Positions 7,866 to 16,451 of a stretch of DNA of 64,000 bases are shown in pieces. The notes beneath the pieces are model-generated. The model was not told the DNA's origin, made no database searches, and saw nothing but the letters and a program-made list of their open reading frames with translations. Position 1 is the first letter of the stretch; each line of letters starts with the position of its first letter. This stretch comes from Prevotella sp. (GTDB lineage Bacteria > Bacteroidota > Bacteroidia > Bacteroidales > Bacteroidaceae), in contig JAFUVB010000040.1 in NCBI GenBank assembly GCA_017471245.1, positions 1 to 64,000 on the forward strand, given 5' to 3'. Both the position numbers and the translations under genes were made by a program.

Positions 7866-8720
7866 TTATCGTTTGTTGAATTCGCGCAGGCGAATGCGTG
7901 TGAGCACCTGCTTGGTATTGTAGGTGAAGTCGCTGGAAATCATCCAGCTGTAATAGCCCGGATCGCGGTGGAGAACGTCAACCACTGCCCATCCTTTGTA
8001 TTTTCCGAAATTGAACACCTCATGCTTGCGGGGCTTTCCATCTGTTCCGATGAGCACGTTGCCCTGAGCGTCGGTCATTTCTTTCCACACGATGCGACCG
8101 GCAAAATCCACATTGTCATTTGTTTTTGAGAACTCTGCCAATTCTTCAATACTGTTGTTCAGTTGCCGTTCCGGCTCTTCCTGTCTTCCAGGTGCATACA
8201 TGTCAAGCTGAGCTTGTAGCACTCTGTATGTGGCTTCTGTGTCTTGGTCGGCCTTGTGGGCAGTGAAGTCTTCTTCCATTTTCCTTCCGCAATAGAATTT
8301 GTAGGCAGCAGCGAGATTGCGACGCTCCATTTTGTGGAAGATGGTCTGCGCATCTACCAGGCGGCATTTGGAGAAATCGAAGTCAATACCGGCGCGAAGA
8401 AACTCTTCTGCCAGTAGCGGCACATCGAAATGATTAGAATTGAATCCTGCAAAATCGCAGTTGGTGAAGGTTGCTGACAGCTGGGGAGCCAGTTCCTTGA
8501 ATGTGGGCTGGCCCTTCACATCCTCATTGGTGATGCCTGTCAGGGCAACTACTTCGTTGGGAATGACGCATTCCGGGTTAATGAATTGGTTTACCCTTTC
8601 TTCCTTCCCGTCAGGAAAAAGCTTGATATAAGATATCTGGATGATCCTGTCCTTAACAAGATCAAGCCCCGTTGTCTCCAAATCGAAGACAACGAGGGGC
8701 TTATTGAGATTCAGTTTCAT
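7866..8720 (-). CDS. DnaQ-like 3'-5' exonuclease with C-terminal DUF3820-like domain
   Basis: DEDDh exonuclease of the DNA polymerase III epsilon type. Catalytic residues are D13 and E15 (VVFDLETTGLD), D99 (SNHFDVPLL), and H155 with D160 (TAHKADQD). The C-terminal 60 residues (FNFGKYKGWAVVDVL..DPGYYSWM) match the small DUF3820-like fold often fused to such nucleases. At 284 residues it is longer than a bare epsilon core. It is encoded directly after dnaN (15-bp gap), so a proofreading or trimming partner of the sliding clamp is a fair inference. Some related proteins act in repair rather than replication. Confidence 0.88.
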   Translation of the reverse strand: MKLNLNKPLVVFDLETTGLDLVKDRIIQISYIKLFPDGKEERVNQFINPECVIPNEVVALTGITNEDVKGQPTFKELAPQLSATFTNCDFAGFNSNHFDVPLLAEEFLRAGIDFDFSKCRLVDAQTIFHKMERRNLAAAYKFYCGRKMEEDFTAHKADQDTEATYRVLQAQLDMYAPGRQEEPERQLNNSIEELAEFSKTNDNVDFAGRIVWKEMTDAQGNVLIGTDGKPRKHEVFNFGKYKGWAVVDVLHRDPGYYSWMISSDFTYNTKQVLTRIRLREFNKR

Positions 8721-8735
8721 ATCGTGTATGGATCG

Positions 8736-9860
8736 TTAATCGTTGAGCAACATGGGCATGATCAGCATCAGAACATCCTCATTTTCTGGCTGTTCGCTCG
8801 GGATGATCAGGCATGGACGACTGGGATCAGCCAGTTCGAGCACCACTTCCTCGCTTGAGAGATTGTTGAGTATCTCATTGAGTGAAGAGCCTTTGAAGCC
8901 GATGTTCATGTTGCTGCCGTTGTAGTCGCATGCGATTTCCTCTTTTGCACTGGTGGCGAAATCGATGTCCTCTGATGAAATCTCGATCTTTCCGCTTTCA
9001 AGATGCAGGCGTATCAGCTGACTGCTTTCGCTGGCAAATGGCAGCACACGGCGCAAAGCACCGATGAGCACCTTACGGTCGATGGTGAGCTGATTGGGGT
9101 TGTTCGTTGGGATAACGCTGTTGTAGTTAGGATAACGGCCCTCTATCAGTCGGCATTGCAGTATGGTGTCGCCGAATGTAACGTCGGCATTGCGGTCGTC
9201 GAAGCGGAGAATCACGTCGCTTCCATCCTTTCCGAGCACGTTTTTCAGTAGCGTTGCCGGTTTCTTGGGCAGGATGAACGAGGTGGGGTTATCGCTTTTC
9301 ACGGTGAAGTTCTTGTTGCGCACAAGCTTGTGACCGTCGCTTGCCACGATTGCCAAGGCCTCTTCGGTAAGGTCGAAATAGATGCCGTTCATCACCGGGC
9401 GCAGCTCTTCGGTAGCAGTAGCGAAGATTGAGCGCGTGATATTGTCGGCAAGCACATTGTTTGGCATCACAAGCGTGGTGGCATTCTCTGTCATTGGCAG
9501 CACAGAGGGATAGTCTTCTGCATTCTGACCGGTGAAGTTGTACAAACCGTTCTGATATATCACCTTGATTGCCATGCTTGTGGTATCAACGTCGATGGTC
9601 AGCGGCTGATCGGGTAGTTCCTTGACAGCATCAAGGATGGTGCGGTTGTTCACGGCAAACTTGCCGTCACCGTCGCAATCATCTAAGTTGATGGTAGTCT
9701 TCATCACGTTCTCGCTGTCTGAGGCAGTGATTGTCATGGTGTTGTTGGCTACTTCGAAAAGGAAGCAATCCAGGATGGGCAGCGCATTTTTGCTGTTTAT
9801 TACCTTGGAAAGTGTTGAAAGGCGGCTGTTCAGCGCCATGCTTGATAATGTAAATCTCAT
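8736..9860 (-). CDS. dnaN: DNA polymerase III beta subunit (sliding clamp)
   Basis: Ring-shaped processivity clamp for the replicative polymerase. The 374 residues make three repeated clamp domains; the start MRFTLSSMALNSRLSTLSKVI matches family N-termini, and the C-terminus ends in MLIMPMLLND, where P/M-M.P hydrophobics line the partner-binding cleft. It is transcribed with the exonuclease and coaBC rather than with dnaA, recF or gyrB. A good promoter lies 71 bp upstream. Confidence 0.97.
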   Translation of the reverse strand: MRFTLSSMALNSRLSTLSKVINSKNALPILDCFLFEVANNTMTITASDSENVMKTTINLDDCDGDGKFAVNNRTILDAVKELPDQPLTIDVDTTSMAIKVIYQNGLYNFTGQNAEDYPSVLPMTENATTLVMPNNVLADNITRSIFATATEELRPVMNGIYFDLTEEALAIVASDGHKLVRNKNFTVKSDNPTSFILPKKPATLLKNVLGKDGSDVILRFDDRNADVTFGDTILQCRLIEGRYPNYNSVIPTNNPNQLTIDRKVLIGALRRVLPFASESSQLIRLHLESGKIEISSEDIDFATSAKEEIACDYNGSNMNIGFKGSSLNEILNNLSSEEVVLELADPSRPCLIIPSEQPENEDVLMLIMPMLLND

Positions 9861-9930
9861 AGGTGTTTATTTATTTATACTTTATTTTTAATTTGATTCA
9901 CTGCTGGTATATGTACCTCGCAATTGGGTA

Positions 9931-9962
9931 CAAAAATACAAAAAACCGATAAGGAAAACAAA
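9931..9962 (-). promoter_or_regulatory. Promoter of dnaN
   Basis: On the minus strand TATTTTTG (complement of 9931-9938) is preceded after 20 bp by TTTG (complement of 9959-9962). Both boxes match the Bacteroidota consensus. The predicted leader is about 65 nt. Confidence 0.65.
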
Positions 9963-10038
9963 AAAATCACCCAAAAAGTTTCTCATTTTAGAACTATTTT
10001 ATTAATTTCGCAAACTGAAAGCAAAATGAGTGGGTATT

Positions 10039-10075
10039 AGCGTGCTCAAACTTGCTGCCTGCACGCTGGCAGGCA
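10039..10075 (+). promoter_or_regulatory. Mutually exclusive hairpins in the DUF3127 leader
   Basis: AGCGTGC (10039-10045) can pair with GCACGCT (10061-10067). Alternatively TGCCTGC (10056-10062) pairs with GCAGGCA (10069-10075), whose loop contains the partner of the first stem. The two 7-bp stems cannot coexist. They sit 54-90 bp before the start codon and downstream of a weak TAATTTCG -7 box (10003-10010). This is pattern evidence only. Confidence 0.35.
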
Positions 10076-10128
10076 CTGTGTTTCATAAGTCGGAATGAGT
10101 ATATATAAACATATAAAAAATACAGAAT

Positions 10129-10578
10129 ATGGAAATTGAAGGAAAAGTGATAGCCGTGCTTCCAGAACAGGGCGGCATCTCGCCTCGTACAGGAAATGCC
10201 TGGAAAAGCCAGGAATATGTAATTGAAACCCACGATCAGTATCCGCGAAAGTGCTGTTTCCGCGTGTTCGGAGCCGATCGCATTGCCGCAATGAACATAC
10301 AGAGTGGGGAAGAATTGCGCGTTAGTTTCGACGTTGATGCTCGTGAGTATCAGGGAAGATGGTATAACACATTGTCAGCATGGCGCGTTGACCGCGTGGA
10401 TCCGGCAGCTGCCCAGGCAGCAGCCATGGGTCAGCAGCCGATGTCGGCACCTGGCGCATTCCCGCCACCGCCTCCTGCAAGCGTTGCACCGACGGCTCAG
10501 CCTGTACAGCAGGCCACTCCTTTCCCGCCAGCACAGCCGCAAGAGGGTGAGGGAGCTGCCGACGACCTGCCATTCTAA
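10129..10578 (+). CDS. DUF3127 protein with SSB-like acidic C-terminal tip
   Basis: 149 residues. The N-terminal ~90 (MEIEGKVIAVLPEQGG...QEYVIETHDQYPRKCCFRVFG) fit DUF3127, which has an OB-fold-like pattern resembling single-strand DNA-binding proteins. A low-complexity Pro/Ala/Gln linker (about 92-142) follows, and the chain ends in GAADDLPF. SSB proteins end in an acidic DDDIPF tip after a similar disordered linker, and that tip recruits partner enzymes. I infer a DNA-binding accessory factor with partner-docking potential; no activity is shown. It is monocistronic, with a strong terminator 18 bp after the stop. Confidence 0.8.
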   Translation: MEIEGKVIAVLPEQGGISPRTGNAWKSQEYVIETHDQYPRKCCFRVFGADRIAAMNIQSGEELRVSFDVDAREYQGRWYNTLSAWRVDRVDPAAAQAAAMGQQPMSAPGAFPPPPPASVAPTAQPVQQATPFPPAQPQEGEGAADDLPF

Positions 10579-10595
10579 GCAGAAAAAACTATCAG

Positions 10596-10638
10596 AACAG
10601 ACCATGCTTTGTACGTCGAAGCATGGTCTGTTTTTTTT
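10596..10638 (+). terminator. Intrinsic terminator after the DUF3127 gene
   Basis: Bases 10596-10609 pair with 10619-10632 (14 bp), and the stem runs into an uninterrupted T8 tract (10631-10638). Classic rho-independent form. Confidence 0.9.
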
Positions 10639-10762
10639 AAACCTATGCTTTTAATGCCCGAAACCATAGGTATTGGCATGCAAAAGCATAGGTTTTGATG
10701 CCCAAAAGCATAGGTTTTGACGCTCAAAAGCATAGGTTTTCAAGCTTGAAAGCATAGGTTTT
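10638..10762. repeat. Six-unit 22-bp A4-N7-T4 array (copy A)
   Basis: Unit starts are 10638, 10660, 10682, 10704, 10726 and 10748, an exact 22-bp period. The core is AAAAGCATAGGTTTT; the first unit is in the opposite orientation (tAAACCTATGCTTTT) and the second has CCATAGG. It begins at the end of the DUF3127 terminator T-tract and ends 60 bp before the fbp stop codon, in a convergent gap. The rest of the gap (10763-10822) shows only a weak 5-bp stem. Confidence 0.9.
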
Positions 10763-10822
10763 GCAGCAGAGAGCACAGCTGATGCCATGGAATCACGCCC
10801 AATTGCGGGCGGCAGATGGTCT

Positions 10823-12817
10823 TCAGCGCTTCTCCTTGATAAAGCCGTGGCGATAGGCGAACAGCAGTTCGCGCAGGTCTTCCACCTGCTTTTTCAGCTC
10901 CGTTCCTATGTCGGTGTCTGCCACGAGCATGCGGTGTGCGGTCATCTCCACAATCTGCGTGGTGCTTTTGATGTCTGCTCCCGTGCGCACAGCATCTTCT
11001 TCGCTGGTGAAAGGCTCATGCTGAACCAGCTGGAATCCGCGGCTATGGTATACCAATGTATAACCTGCAATTCCGGTGGTTTTATGGTATGCCTGTGAGA
11101 AACCGCCATCAATGACCATCAGCTTGCCGTTTGCCTTGATGGGATTCTCGCCTTCGGCGGCATGAACCGGCACGTGGCCGTTGATGATATGCCTGTTGGG
11201 ACCTTCCACTTCGAAAGCATCGAGGATGCGGTCGCATATCTCCTCATTGTCGCGGAGCTTGAAATAGTTGCCTTTTTCCTCCTTGTGCGTAGCCTTGTCT
11301 TCGATGAAGTAACGCTCGAAAGTTGCCATCTTCGACTTGTCGAAGAGAATGCTGTCGGGACCGCACCACAGGTAGAGGAAGTAGTCGATACCGTAATCAC
11401 GCTCTTCAGGATTCGTGTCGCCCTGGAATGCAGCACGGATGAGCAGACCGGTTTGGTGCATCAGCTCCTTTCCGCTGTATATCTTGTCTTTGTAGAGGCG
11501 CACTTCCTTCAGCGATCCGTCGGGATTCAGCGGACAGGATGCATGGTATAGCAGGTTGTGATTGATGATGGTGTACATGCATCCGTGCGAAAATATTAGC
11601 TTGATGTGCTTGCGGAGTTTCTCGTTGGTGGTGAAAGAGTGGTGAAGACGGTTCATCAGGTCGCGCTCCTCGGATGTCAGTTCGATGGCGCTCTTACCTT
11701 TTGCGGGATAGATTGTCGGGAAGTTGCATGAAGTCATTGGGTATTCCTTTCCGTTGACGATGCATGTCTTTTTCTCGAAGTCGATTGTACTGAGCAAATC
11801 CCTGTCTTCCATTTCCCATTCGGGATGCTTGTGGAATATCTGTGCTTCCACCTTGAACTGCAATACGGCAATTGCCTTATGCATCAAAGCCGTTAGCCTT
11901 GCGTTCTTTTCGTCGAGTATCTCGCTGCCTCCATTCGTTTTCGGCATGAATTCCTTACATGGGTCGTCGCCGTATGTCTCCAGTGCAAAGGTGGCGAGTG
12001 GAATCATGTTGATGCCGTATGCCTCTTCCAGCGTTGTGAGGTTGGCATAGCGCAGGCAAAGTCGGATGACATTGCAGATGCAGGCATCGTTTCCGGCGCA
12101 TGCACCCATCCAAAGCACGTCGTGGTTGCCCCATTGAATGTCCCAGTTTTTGTAGCGTTTCAGCATGTCAAGTATCAAGTGTGCGCCGGGACCTCTGTCG
12201 AAGATGTCGCCGAGAATGTGCAGCTGGTCGATCACGAGGTGCTGTATCACGTCGCAGATGGCCATGATGAAGTCGTCGGCACGGCCAGTATCGATGATGG
12301 TATCTATGATTCCCTTGATGTATTCTGCCTTGTTGGTGTCCTCGGTGCGCTCATGCAGCAACTCCTGAATGATGTAGGAGAAGTCCTGCGGGAGTGCTTT
12401 CCTGACTTTGGAGCGTGTATACTTTGATGACACTTCTCTGCACACCTTCACTAATTGGTGTATAGTGATATGGTACCAGTCGTCCATATCTTCCTCAGAT
12501 TGTTTTACCAACTCAAGCTTTTGCTCAGGATAATAGATCAGGGTACAGAGTTCGCGTTTCTCGCTTTCCCTGATTTCATTGCCGAAAAGTTCGCTCACCT
12601 TGCGCTTGATATTGCCTGAAGCATTCTTGATGACATGCTGGAATGCCGGATAGGCACCGTGCAGGTCGGCAAGGAAGTGCTCCGTTCCCTTGGGCAGGTT
12701 CAGTATGGCTTGCAAGTTGATGATTTCTGTGCTTGCCTCTGCTATCGTAGGAAATGATTTTGCCAGCAGTTCCAGATAGCGGATGTCCTTTTCTACATCA
12801 TAGTGTTTTGTTGCCAT
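10823..12817 (-). CDS. fbp: Fructose-1,6-bisphosphatase, class III
   Basis: Gluconeogenic phosphatase converting fructose 1,6-bisphosphate to fructose 6-phosphate in the cytosol. The 664 residues match the long class III enzymes of Firmicutes and Bacteroidota. Metallophosphoesterase motifs are present: LGDIFDRGPGAH and WGNHDVLWMG for the metal centre, and NGHVPVHAAEGENP near the C-terminus. It is the last gene in a long minus-strand series (glycosyltransferases, lysA, lysC), 10 bp after its upstream neighbour. Confidence 0.96.
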   Translation of the reverse strand: MATKHYDVEKDIRYLELLAKSFPTIAEASTEIINLQAILNLPKGTEHFLADLHGAYPAFQHVIKNASGNIKRKVSELFGNEIRESEKRELCTLIYYPEQKLELVKQSEEDMDDWYHITIHQLVKVCREVSSKYTRSKVRKALPQDFSYIIQELLHERTEDTNKAEYIKGIIDTIIDTGRADDFIMAICDVIQHLVIDQLHILGDIFDRGPGAHLILDMLKRYKNWDIQWGNHDVLWMGACAGNDACICNVIRLCLRYANLTTLEEAYGINMIPLATFALETYGDDPCKEFMPKTNGGSEILDEKNARLTALMHKAIAVLQFKVEAQIFHKHPEWEMEDRDLLSTIDFEKKTCIVNGKEYPMTSCNFPTIYPAKGKSAIELTSEERDLMNRLHHSFTTNEKLRKHIKLIFSHGCMYTIINHNLLYHASCPLNPDGSLKEVRLYKDKIYSGKELMHQTGLLIRAAFQGDTNPEERDYGIDYFLYLWCGPDSILFDKSKMATFERYFIEDKATHKEEKGNYFKLRDNEEICDRILDAFEVEGPNRHIINGHVPVHAAEGENPIKANGKLMVIDGGFSQAYHKTTGIAGYTLVYHSRGFQLVQHEPFTSEEDAVRTGADIKSTTQIVEMTAHRMLVADTDIGTELKKQVEDLRELLFAYRHGFIKEKR

Positions 12818-12827
12818 GGCTTTTCAA

Positions 12828-14012
12828 TTATATGTTAATATGTAATAGTTGTTTTCTGATGTTTTCCGTTTTCTTGTCGTTTATGGGAGAAATAGGCATG
12901 AATCCCACTTCAAGACCATACATCTCTTTCATGATTTGCAGCATTCTTGCCGCGAATTTCCTGATTCTGAGTTGTTTGAACATACGCAGAACCATGTCTT
13001 CATCGTATTCAGTGAAACGTATTGCTTGAAAAAGTTCAGTCAAATGCTTGCGTGACAGAGTCTTATGTCTCATCTCTTGTTCAATGTTGACGAGCATCAG
13101 GCAGATCTGTCGTTCTGTTTCCGTGGGTTTCTCATCAGCCATGATATTGGATAAGGCTGTTTTCTTTCGCCTGCTTTTCACGATGAGCTTCTCCCTTTCA
13201 ATGGGTTCCGTGTTCTTGGGCAGCCGGTTGGGGAACAGGTCGATGGTGTTTTCGCGTATGGAATCACTGATTGCGGGCAGTGCTATGCCAAGATGATGAG
13301 CGCCTTCTTCTATATTTCCGAGCACCCCTTCGTTGCGTGAATGAATCAGTATCTTGCGCAACTGAGCGTCGTCGGCATGATTTGGCTGCATCTCATCTGC
13401 CTGATTGTGCAGTATGTCAGCATTGTTCTGATGTGGGTAGATTGATTCCCGAAGCATCTTGTTTTCCAGTTCGCGGTCGGCTGGAGTCATCAGTCTGAAG
13501 CTATTGCTGTCGATAACCTTTTGGTATAGGCAGCAGAGTTGCCTCGCCATCTCTTCTCTGGTAATCGTTCCGCAGAGGAGCGCGTTCTTGATAATGGTGT
13601 TTCTTGGATTCCATCCAATCTTTTCCATCCTTCTCAGTTCTGTGGTTGTTGTTGACAGAACCGCATCTGCTTCTTTGATGGCTTTGCGTTGGTAGATGAT
13701 GAGCAATGGTAGCTTGTGGAGAAATAGGTAGTTGCTCACGTGCCAGCGGTGCATTTTCTTATGAAGCGACAGCACAACCACCTTTCCATGTCTTGATGCC
13801 CAGTGCTGTACGCGATAGGCAGACAAGTTCCAACAGGCATGTATATGAATGATTTCAGGTTTCAGCTTTTCAGCTTTCTGCTTGAAATCAGAGTAGTTTT
13901 CGGCTATCTCATTGTCTGCAAGACGTGAAACAGAATCCCTCAGCACTGACTTATAGTCATCGCCCATGTCAATGCTGTGGAAGTGTTCTGGTATGTAGTG
14001 CAGTATTTTCAT
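12828..14012 (-). CDS. GT4-like glycosyltransferase-fold protein with unusual C-terminus
   Basis: 394 residues. The N-terminal ~170 resemble the acceptor domain of GT-B (family 4) transferases: MKILHYIPEHFHSID, then PEIIHIHACWN, VVVLSLHKKMH, and EADAVLSTTTTELRRM followed by NTIIKNALL. The expected C-terminal nucleotide-sugar domain with a G....KG....A and EGFG..E..A motif is not visible. Instead there is a charged helical region (about 220-394) with many His, Asn and Glu, ending in IRKFAARMLQIMKEMYGLEVGFMP. Catalytic transferase activity is therefore doubtful. The start overlaps the stop of the GT2 gene by 4 bp (ATGA), which implies coupled translation. Confidence 0.65.
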   Translation of the reverse strand: MKILHYIPEHFHSIDMGDDYKSVLRDSVSRLADNEIAENYSDFKQKAEKLKPEIIHIHACWNLSAYRVQHWASRHGKVVVLSLHKKMHRWHVSNYLFLHKLPLLIIYQRKAIKEADAVLSTTTTELRRMEKIGWNPRNTIIKNALLCGTITREEMARQLCCLYQKVIDSNSFRLMTPADRELENKMLRESIYPHQNNADILHNQADEMQPNHADDAQLRKILIHSRNEGVLGNIEEGAHHLGIALPAISDSIRENTIDLFPNRLPKNTEPIEREKLIVKSRRKKTALSNIMADEKPTETERQICLMLVNIEQEMRHKTLSRKHLTELFQAIRFTEYDEDMVLRMFKQLRIRKFAARMLQIMKEMYGLEVGFMPISPINDKKTENIRKQLLHINI

Positions 14013-15253
14013 ATCTTATGACTGATGAAGTCATTCTTATTGGTCATGAAGTATTTCAGTTTTCTCCAACCATTCCTCCACAAGATGGAAATCTCCATAG
14101 GAATGATCTTCCACGATGGTATGTTTTCGCCATGTTGGTTGATGGCACGGCCGGCAAAGAATGCCCTGAGAGCGACCGTGATTAGCAGTGCCATCAAGGC
14201 AGCTGAGCCGACAAGCAAGTTCTGGGTTATAGCTGCATAGACACCGCAACTGATGATGAGCAGATAGTTGAGGTGCATTGCCGCCTGGTCGATGTTGAAA
14301 CGAAGCCTGAACAAGAATGATCTGCGCAGGTGTTTTCGTGTCTCCATGTAAAACAGATGATGGTTTCTCAGTTGCTTTTTTGCAGGTGAGTCTTCAACAA
14401 TGCATGCATCGGGTGAGAGCACAACGGCAGTTCTGCCTTTAGTCGCTATTTTGTTTACGAGGAAATCATATTCTCCACGAATGTATTTCAGGTTTCCTTC
14501 ATAGCCGCGCGCATTCATAAACAGGCTCTTTCGGAACATCAAATTGCCTGGTTCCGAGCGATATGCCGTGTGATAACGTGCCGTGCTGAGAAGATAGCGC
14601 TGAGTGAGCAAACGTTCAAAGCGCTGGAAGTCGGTTGCCTCTTGATGATAGTTGGAGTAGCCTATTACCATGTCGTGATCGTCGGTGCAATGTCTGCCCA
14701 TTGTTTTCAGCCACTGGTCGGAATCAGGTTTGCAAGTCGCCTCCGTCATCATGATCCATTCGTGCTTCGCAGCTTTCACTCCTAAAGTCACAGCCAGCTT
14801 TCTCTTGCTCATATAGCGTGAAGAATCAGGCACAAATGTAACATACAGATTGTTGTATTCGTTGGAAAGGCGTGTGAGCACATCATCCGTATCATCTTCA
14901 CCCTTGTCAACAACTACAATAACTTCATATCCCGCGGCATAGTCTTGAGTAAGCATGACGGGCAGGTTGCTCTCCAGTTCGCGGGCATTATCATGGACAG
15001 CGAGAATGATGGAGACAGGGGGTGAGGCGATATCTTTGTCAGATACTTCATCTGTCTCTGTCTCTGTGCCGTTGGCTTCTGGCTCTTGACCATCGGTATC
15101 TGCCTCATTCCCAATGGTCTCTGACTCTGTGCCATTGGAATCGGCATCAGTTTCATTCAGCTTTCTGAAAAAAGTGTTTATCATCGGTGTGACAACGCTC
15201 ATGATAATGAGCGCTGCCACTAAAATCATCGTTATCGTATTCGTTATGAACAT
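14009..15253 (-). CDS. Membrane glycosyltransferase, family 2
   Basis: 414 residues. An N-terminal membrane helix (about 5-28) is followed by a very acidic Thr/Glu/Asp/Asn/Gly linker (about 35-75), then a GT-A domain: VSIILAVHDNARELESNLP, EVIVVVDKGEDDTDDVL, and WIMMTEATCKPDSDQWL in place of the DxD strand. Two membrane helices follow near residues 310-360 (MHLNYLLIISCGVYAAI and GSAALMALLITVALRAFF). It is predicted to transfer a sugar to a lipid or envelope polymer at the inner membrane. Its start directly abuts the lysA stop, and its 3' end overlaps the GT4-like gene. Confidence 0.82.
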   Translation of the reverse strand: MFITNTITMILVAALIIMSVVTPMINTFFRKLNETDADSNGTESETIGNEADTDGQEPEANGTETETDEVSDKDIASPPVSIILAVHDNARELESNLPVMLTQDYAAGYEVIVVVDKGEDDTDDVLTRLSNEYNNLYVTFVPDSSRYMSKRKLAVTLGVKAAKHEWIMMTEATCKPDSDQWLKTMGRHCTDDHDMVIGYSNYHQEATDFQRFERLLTQRYLLSTARYHTAYRSEPGNLMFRKSLFMNARGYEGNLKYIRGEYDFLVNKIATKGRTAVVLSPDACIVEDSPAKKQLRNHHLFYMETRKHLRRSFLFRLRFNIDQAAMHLNYLLIISCGVYAAITQNLLVGSAALMALLITVALRAFFAGRAINQHGENIPSWKIIPMEISILWRNGWRKLKYFMTNKNDFISHKI

Positions 15254-16411
15254 TTATAAATCCTCCGTGATATATCCCTTTGGAAGCTGGCGGCAGTTGT
15301 AGCCGGAAGCCATAATCTCACCGTAGGCACCGGCACTACGCAGCGCCATCAAGTCGCCACGATGGCATTTGTTGAGATCTATCGCCTTGGCGAAGACATC
15401 GCTCGACTCGCATATCGGTCCGACAACATCATACGTCTCATTCGTTTCTTCGCTTGTCAGGTTTTCAATCTTGTGATAGGCGTTATAGAGTGCAGGTCGT
15501 ATGAGGTCGGTCATGCCGGCATCGACAATGGCAAACTGTTTGCATGCCCCTTCTTTTACGTAAAGCACCTTGGTGATGAGGCTTCCGCACTGTCCCACCA
15601 CGGCACGTCCCAATTCAAAGTGCAGCTTTTGCCCAGGCCTAAGCTTCAAAAACCGTGCATAGGTATCGAAATAGGCCTTGAAGTCGGGAATAGGCACGCG
15701 GTTGGGATGCTGGTAGTCTATGCCCAAACCACCGCCCACATTGATGTTTTCCACCTCGATGTGGTGCCGTTCCAGTGTTTTCTGCAGGTCGTTAATGCGG
15801 TTGCACAATGCTTTAAAGTCATCCATTTCCAATATTTGACTTCCAATGTGGAAATGCAATCCTACAAAACTGACATGCTTCATGTTACTGGCACGCTCAA
15901 TGATACTCTCCATATCGCGCATGGCAATGCCGAATTTGTTTTCAGCGAGTCCAGTAGTGATGTTAGCATGAGTATGTGCGCCGACGTTTGGATTTATGCG
16001 GAATGCCACGCGGGCAACCTTTCCTTTTTCTTCAGCCAGTTGGTTGATGACTTCCAGTTCTGGCACACTCTCCACGTTGAAGCAGAATATACCCAGGTCG
16101 AGACCCAGATTAATCTCCCAATCGCTCTTGCCGACACCAGCATATACTATCTTATTTGCCGGGAATCCTGCACGGGATGCTGCAAGGATCTCACCACCGC
16201 TGACACAATCAGCGCCTAACCCCGCCTGACATATCACGTTCAGCACTTTTGGATTGGCATTCGCCTTCACGGCATAGTGCACGCAGAATCCATCGTGCTT
16301 GCCTGCTTCACTGTTGATGACTCTCAACGTGTCACGAAGCAGGTTGGTATCGTAATAGTAGAACGGAGTTTGTATCTGTCCGAACTTCTCTATAGGGAAT
16401 TGACCTTTCAT
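15254..16411 (-). CDS. lysA: Diaminopimelate decarboxylase
   Basis: PLP enzyme that makes L-lysine from meso-diaminopimelate, the last lysine step. The PLP lysine lies in HYAVKANANPKVL (about residue 48), the glycine-rich phosphate loop is ENINVGGGLGIDY, and the C-terminal active-site cysteine and tyrosine segments are CESSDVFA and AGAYGEIMASGYN. 385 residues is the compact form usual in Bacteroidota. It is encoded 40 bp after lysC on the same strand, so the first and last enzymes of the pathway are paired. Confidence 0.96.
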   Translation of the reverse strand: MKGQFPIEKFGQIQTPFYYYDTNLLRDTLRVINSEAGKHDGFCVHYAVKANANPKVLNVICQAGLGADCVSGGEILAASRAGFPANKIVYAGVGKSDWEINLGLDLGIFCFNVESVPELEVINQLAEEKGKVARVAFRINPNVGAHTHANITTGLAENKFGIAMRDMESIIERASNMKHVSFVGLHFHIGSQILEMDDFKALCNRINDLQKTLERHHIEVENINVGGGLGIDYQHPNRVPIPDFKAYFDTYARFLKLRPGQKLHFELGRAVVGQCGSLITKVLYVKEGACKQFAIVDAGMTDLIRPALYNAYHKIENLTSEETNETYDVVGPICESSDVFAKAIDLNKCHRGDLMALRSAGAYGEIMASGYNCRQLPKGYITEDL

Positions 16412-16451
16412 GTTTTCAAAAAATAATGTGTTTGTGTTATGTTGTGAATTG

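Noticed and set aside
10638..10762. Possible CRISPR arrays at the four 22-bp repeat sites
   Set aside because: The conserved core is only 15 bp and the spacer 7 bp, far below CRISPR dimensions, and no cas genes are present.
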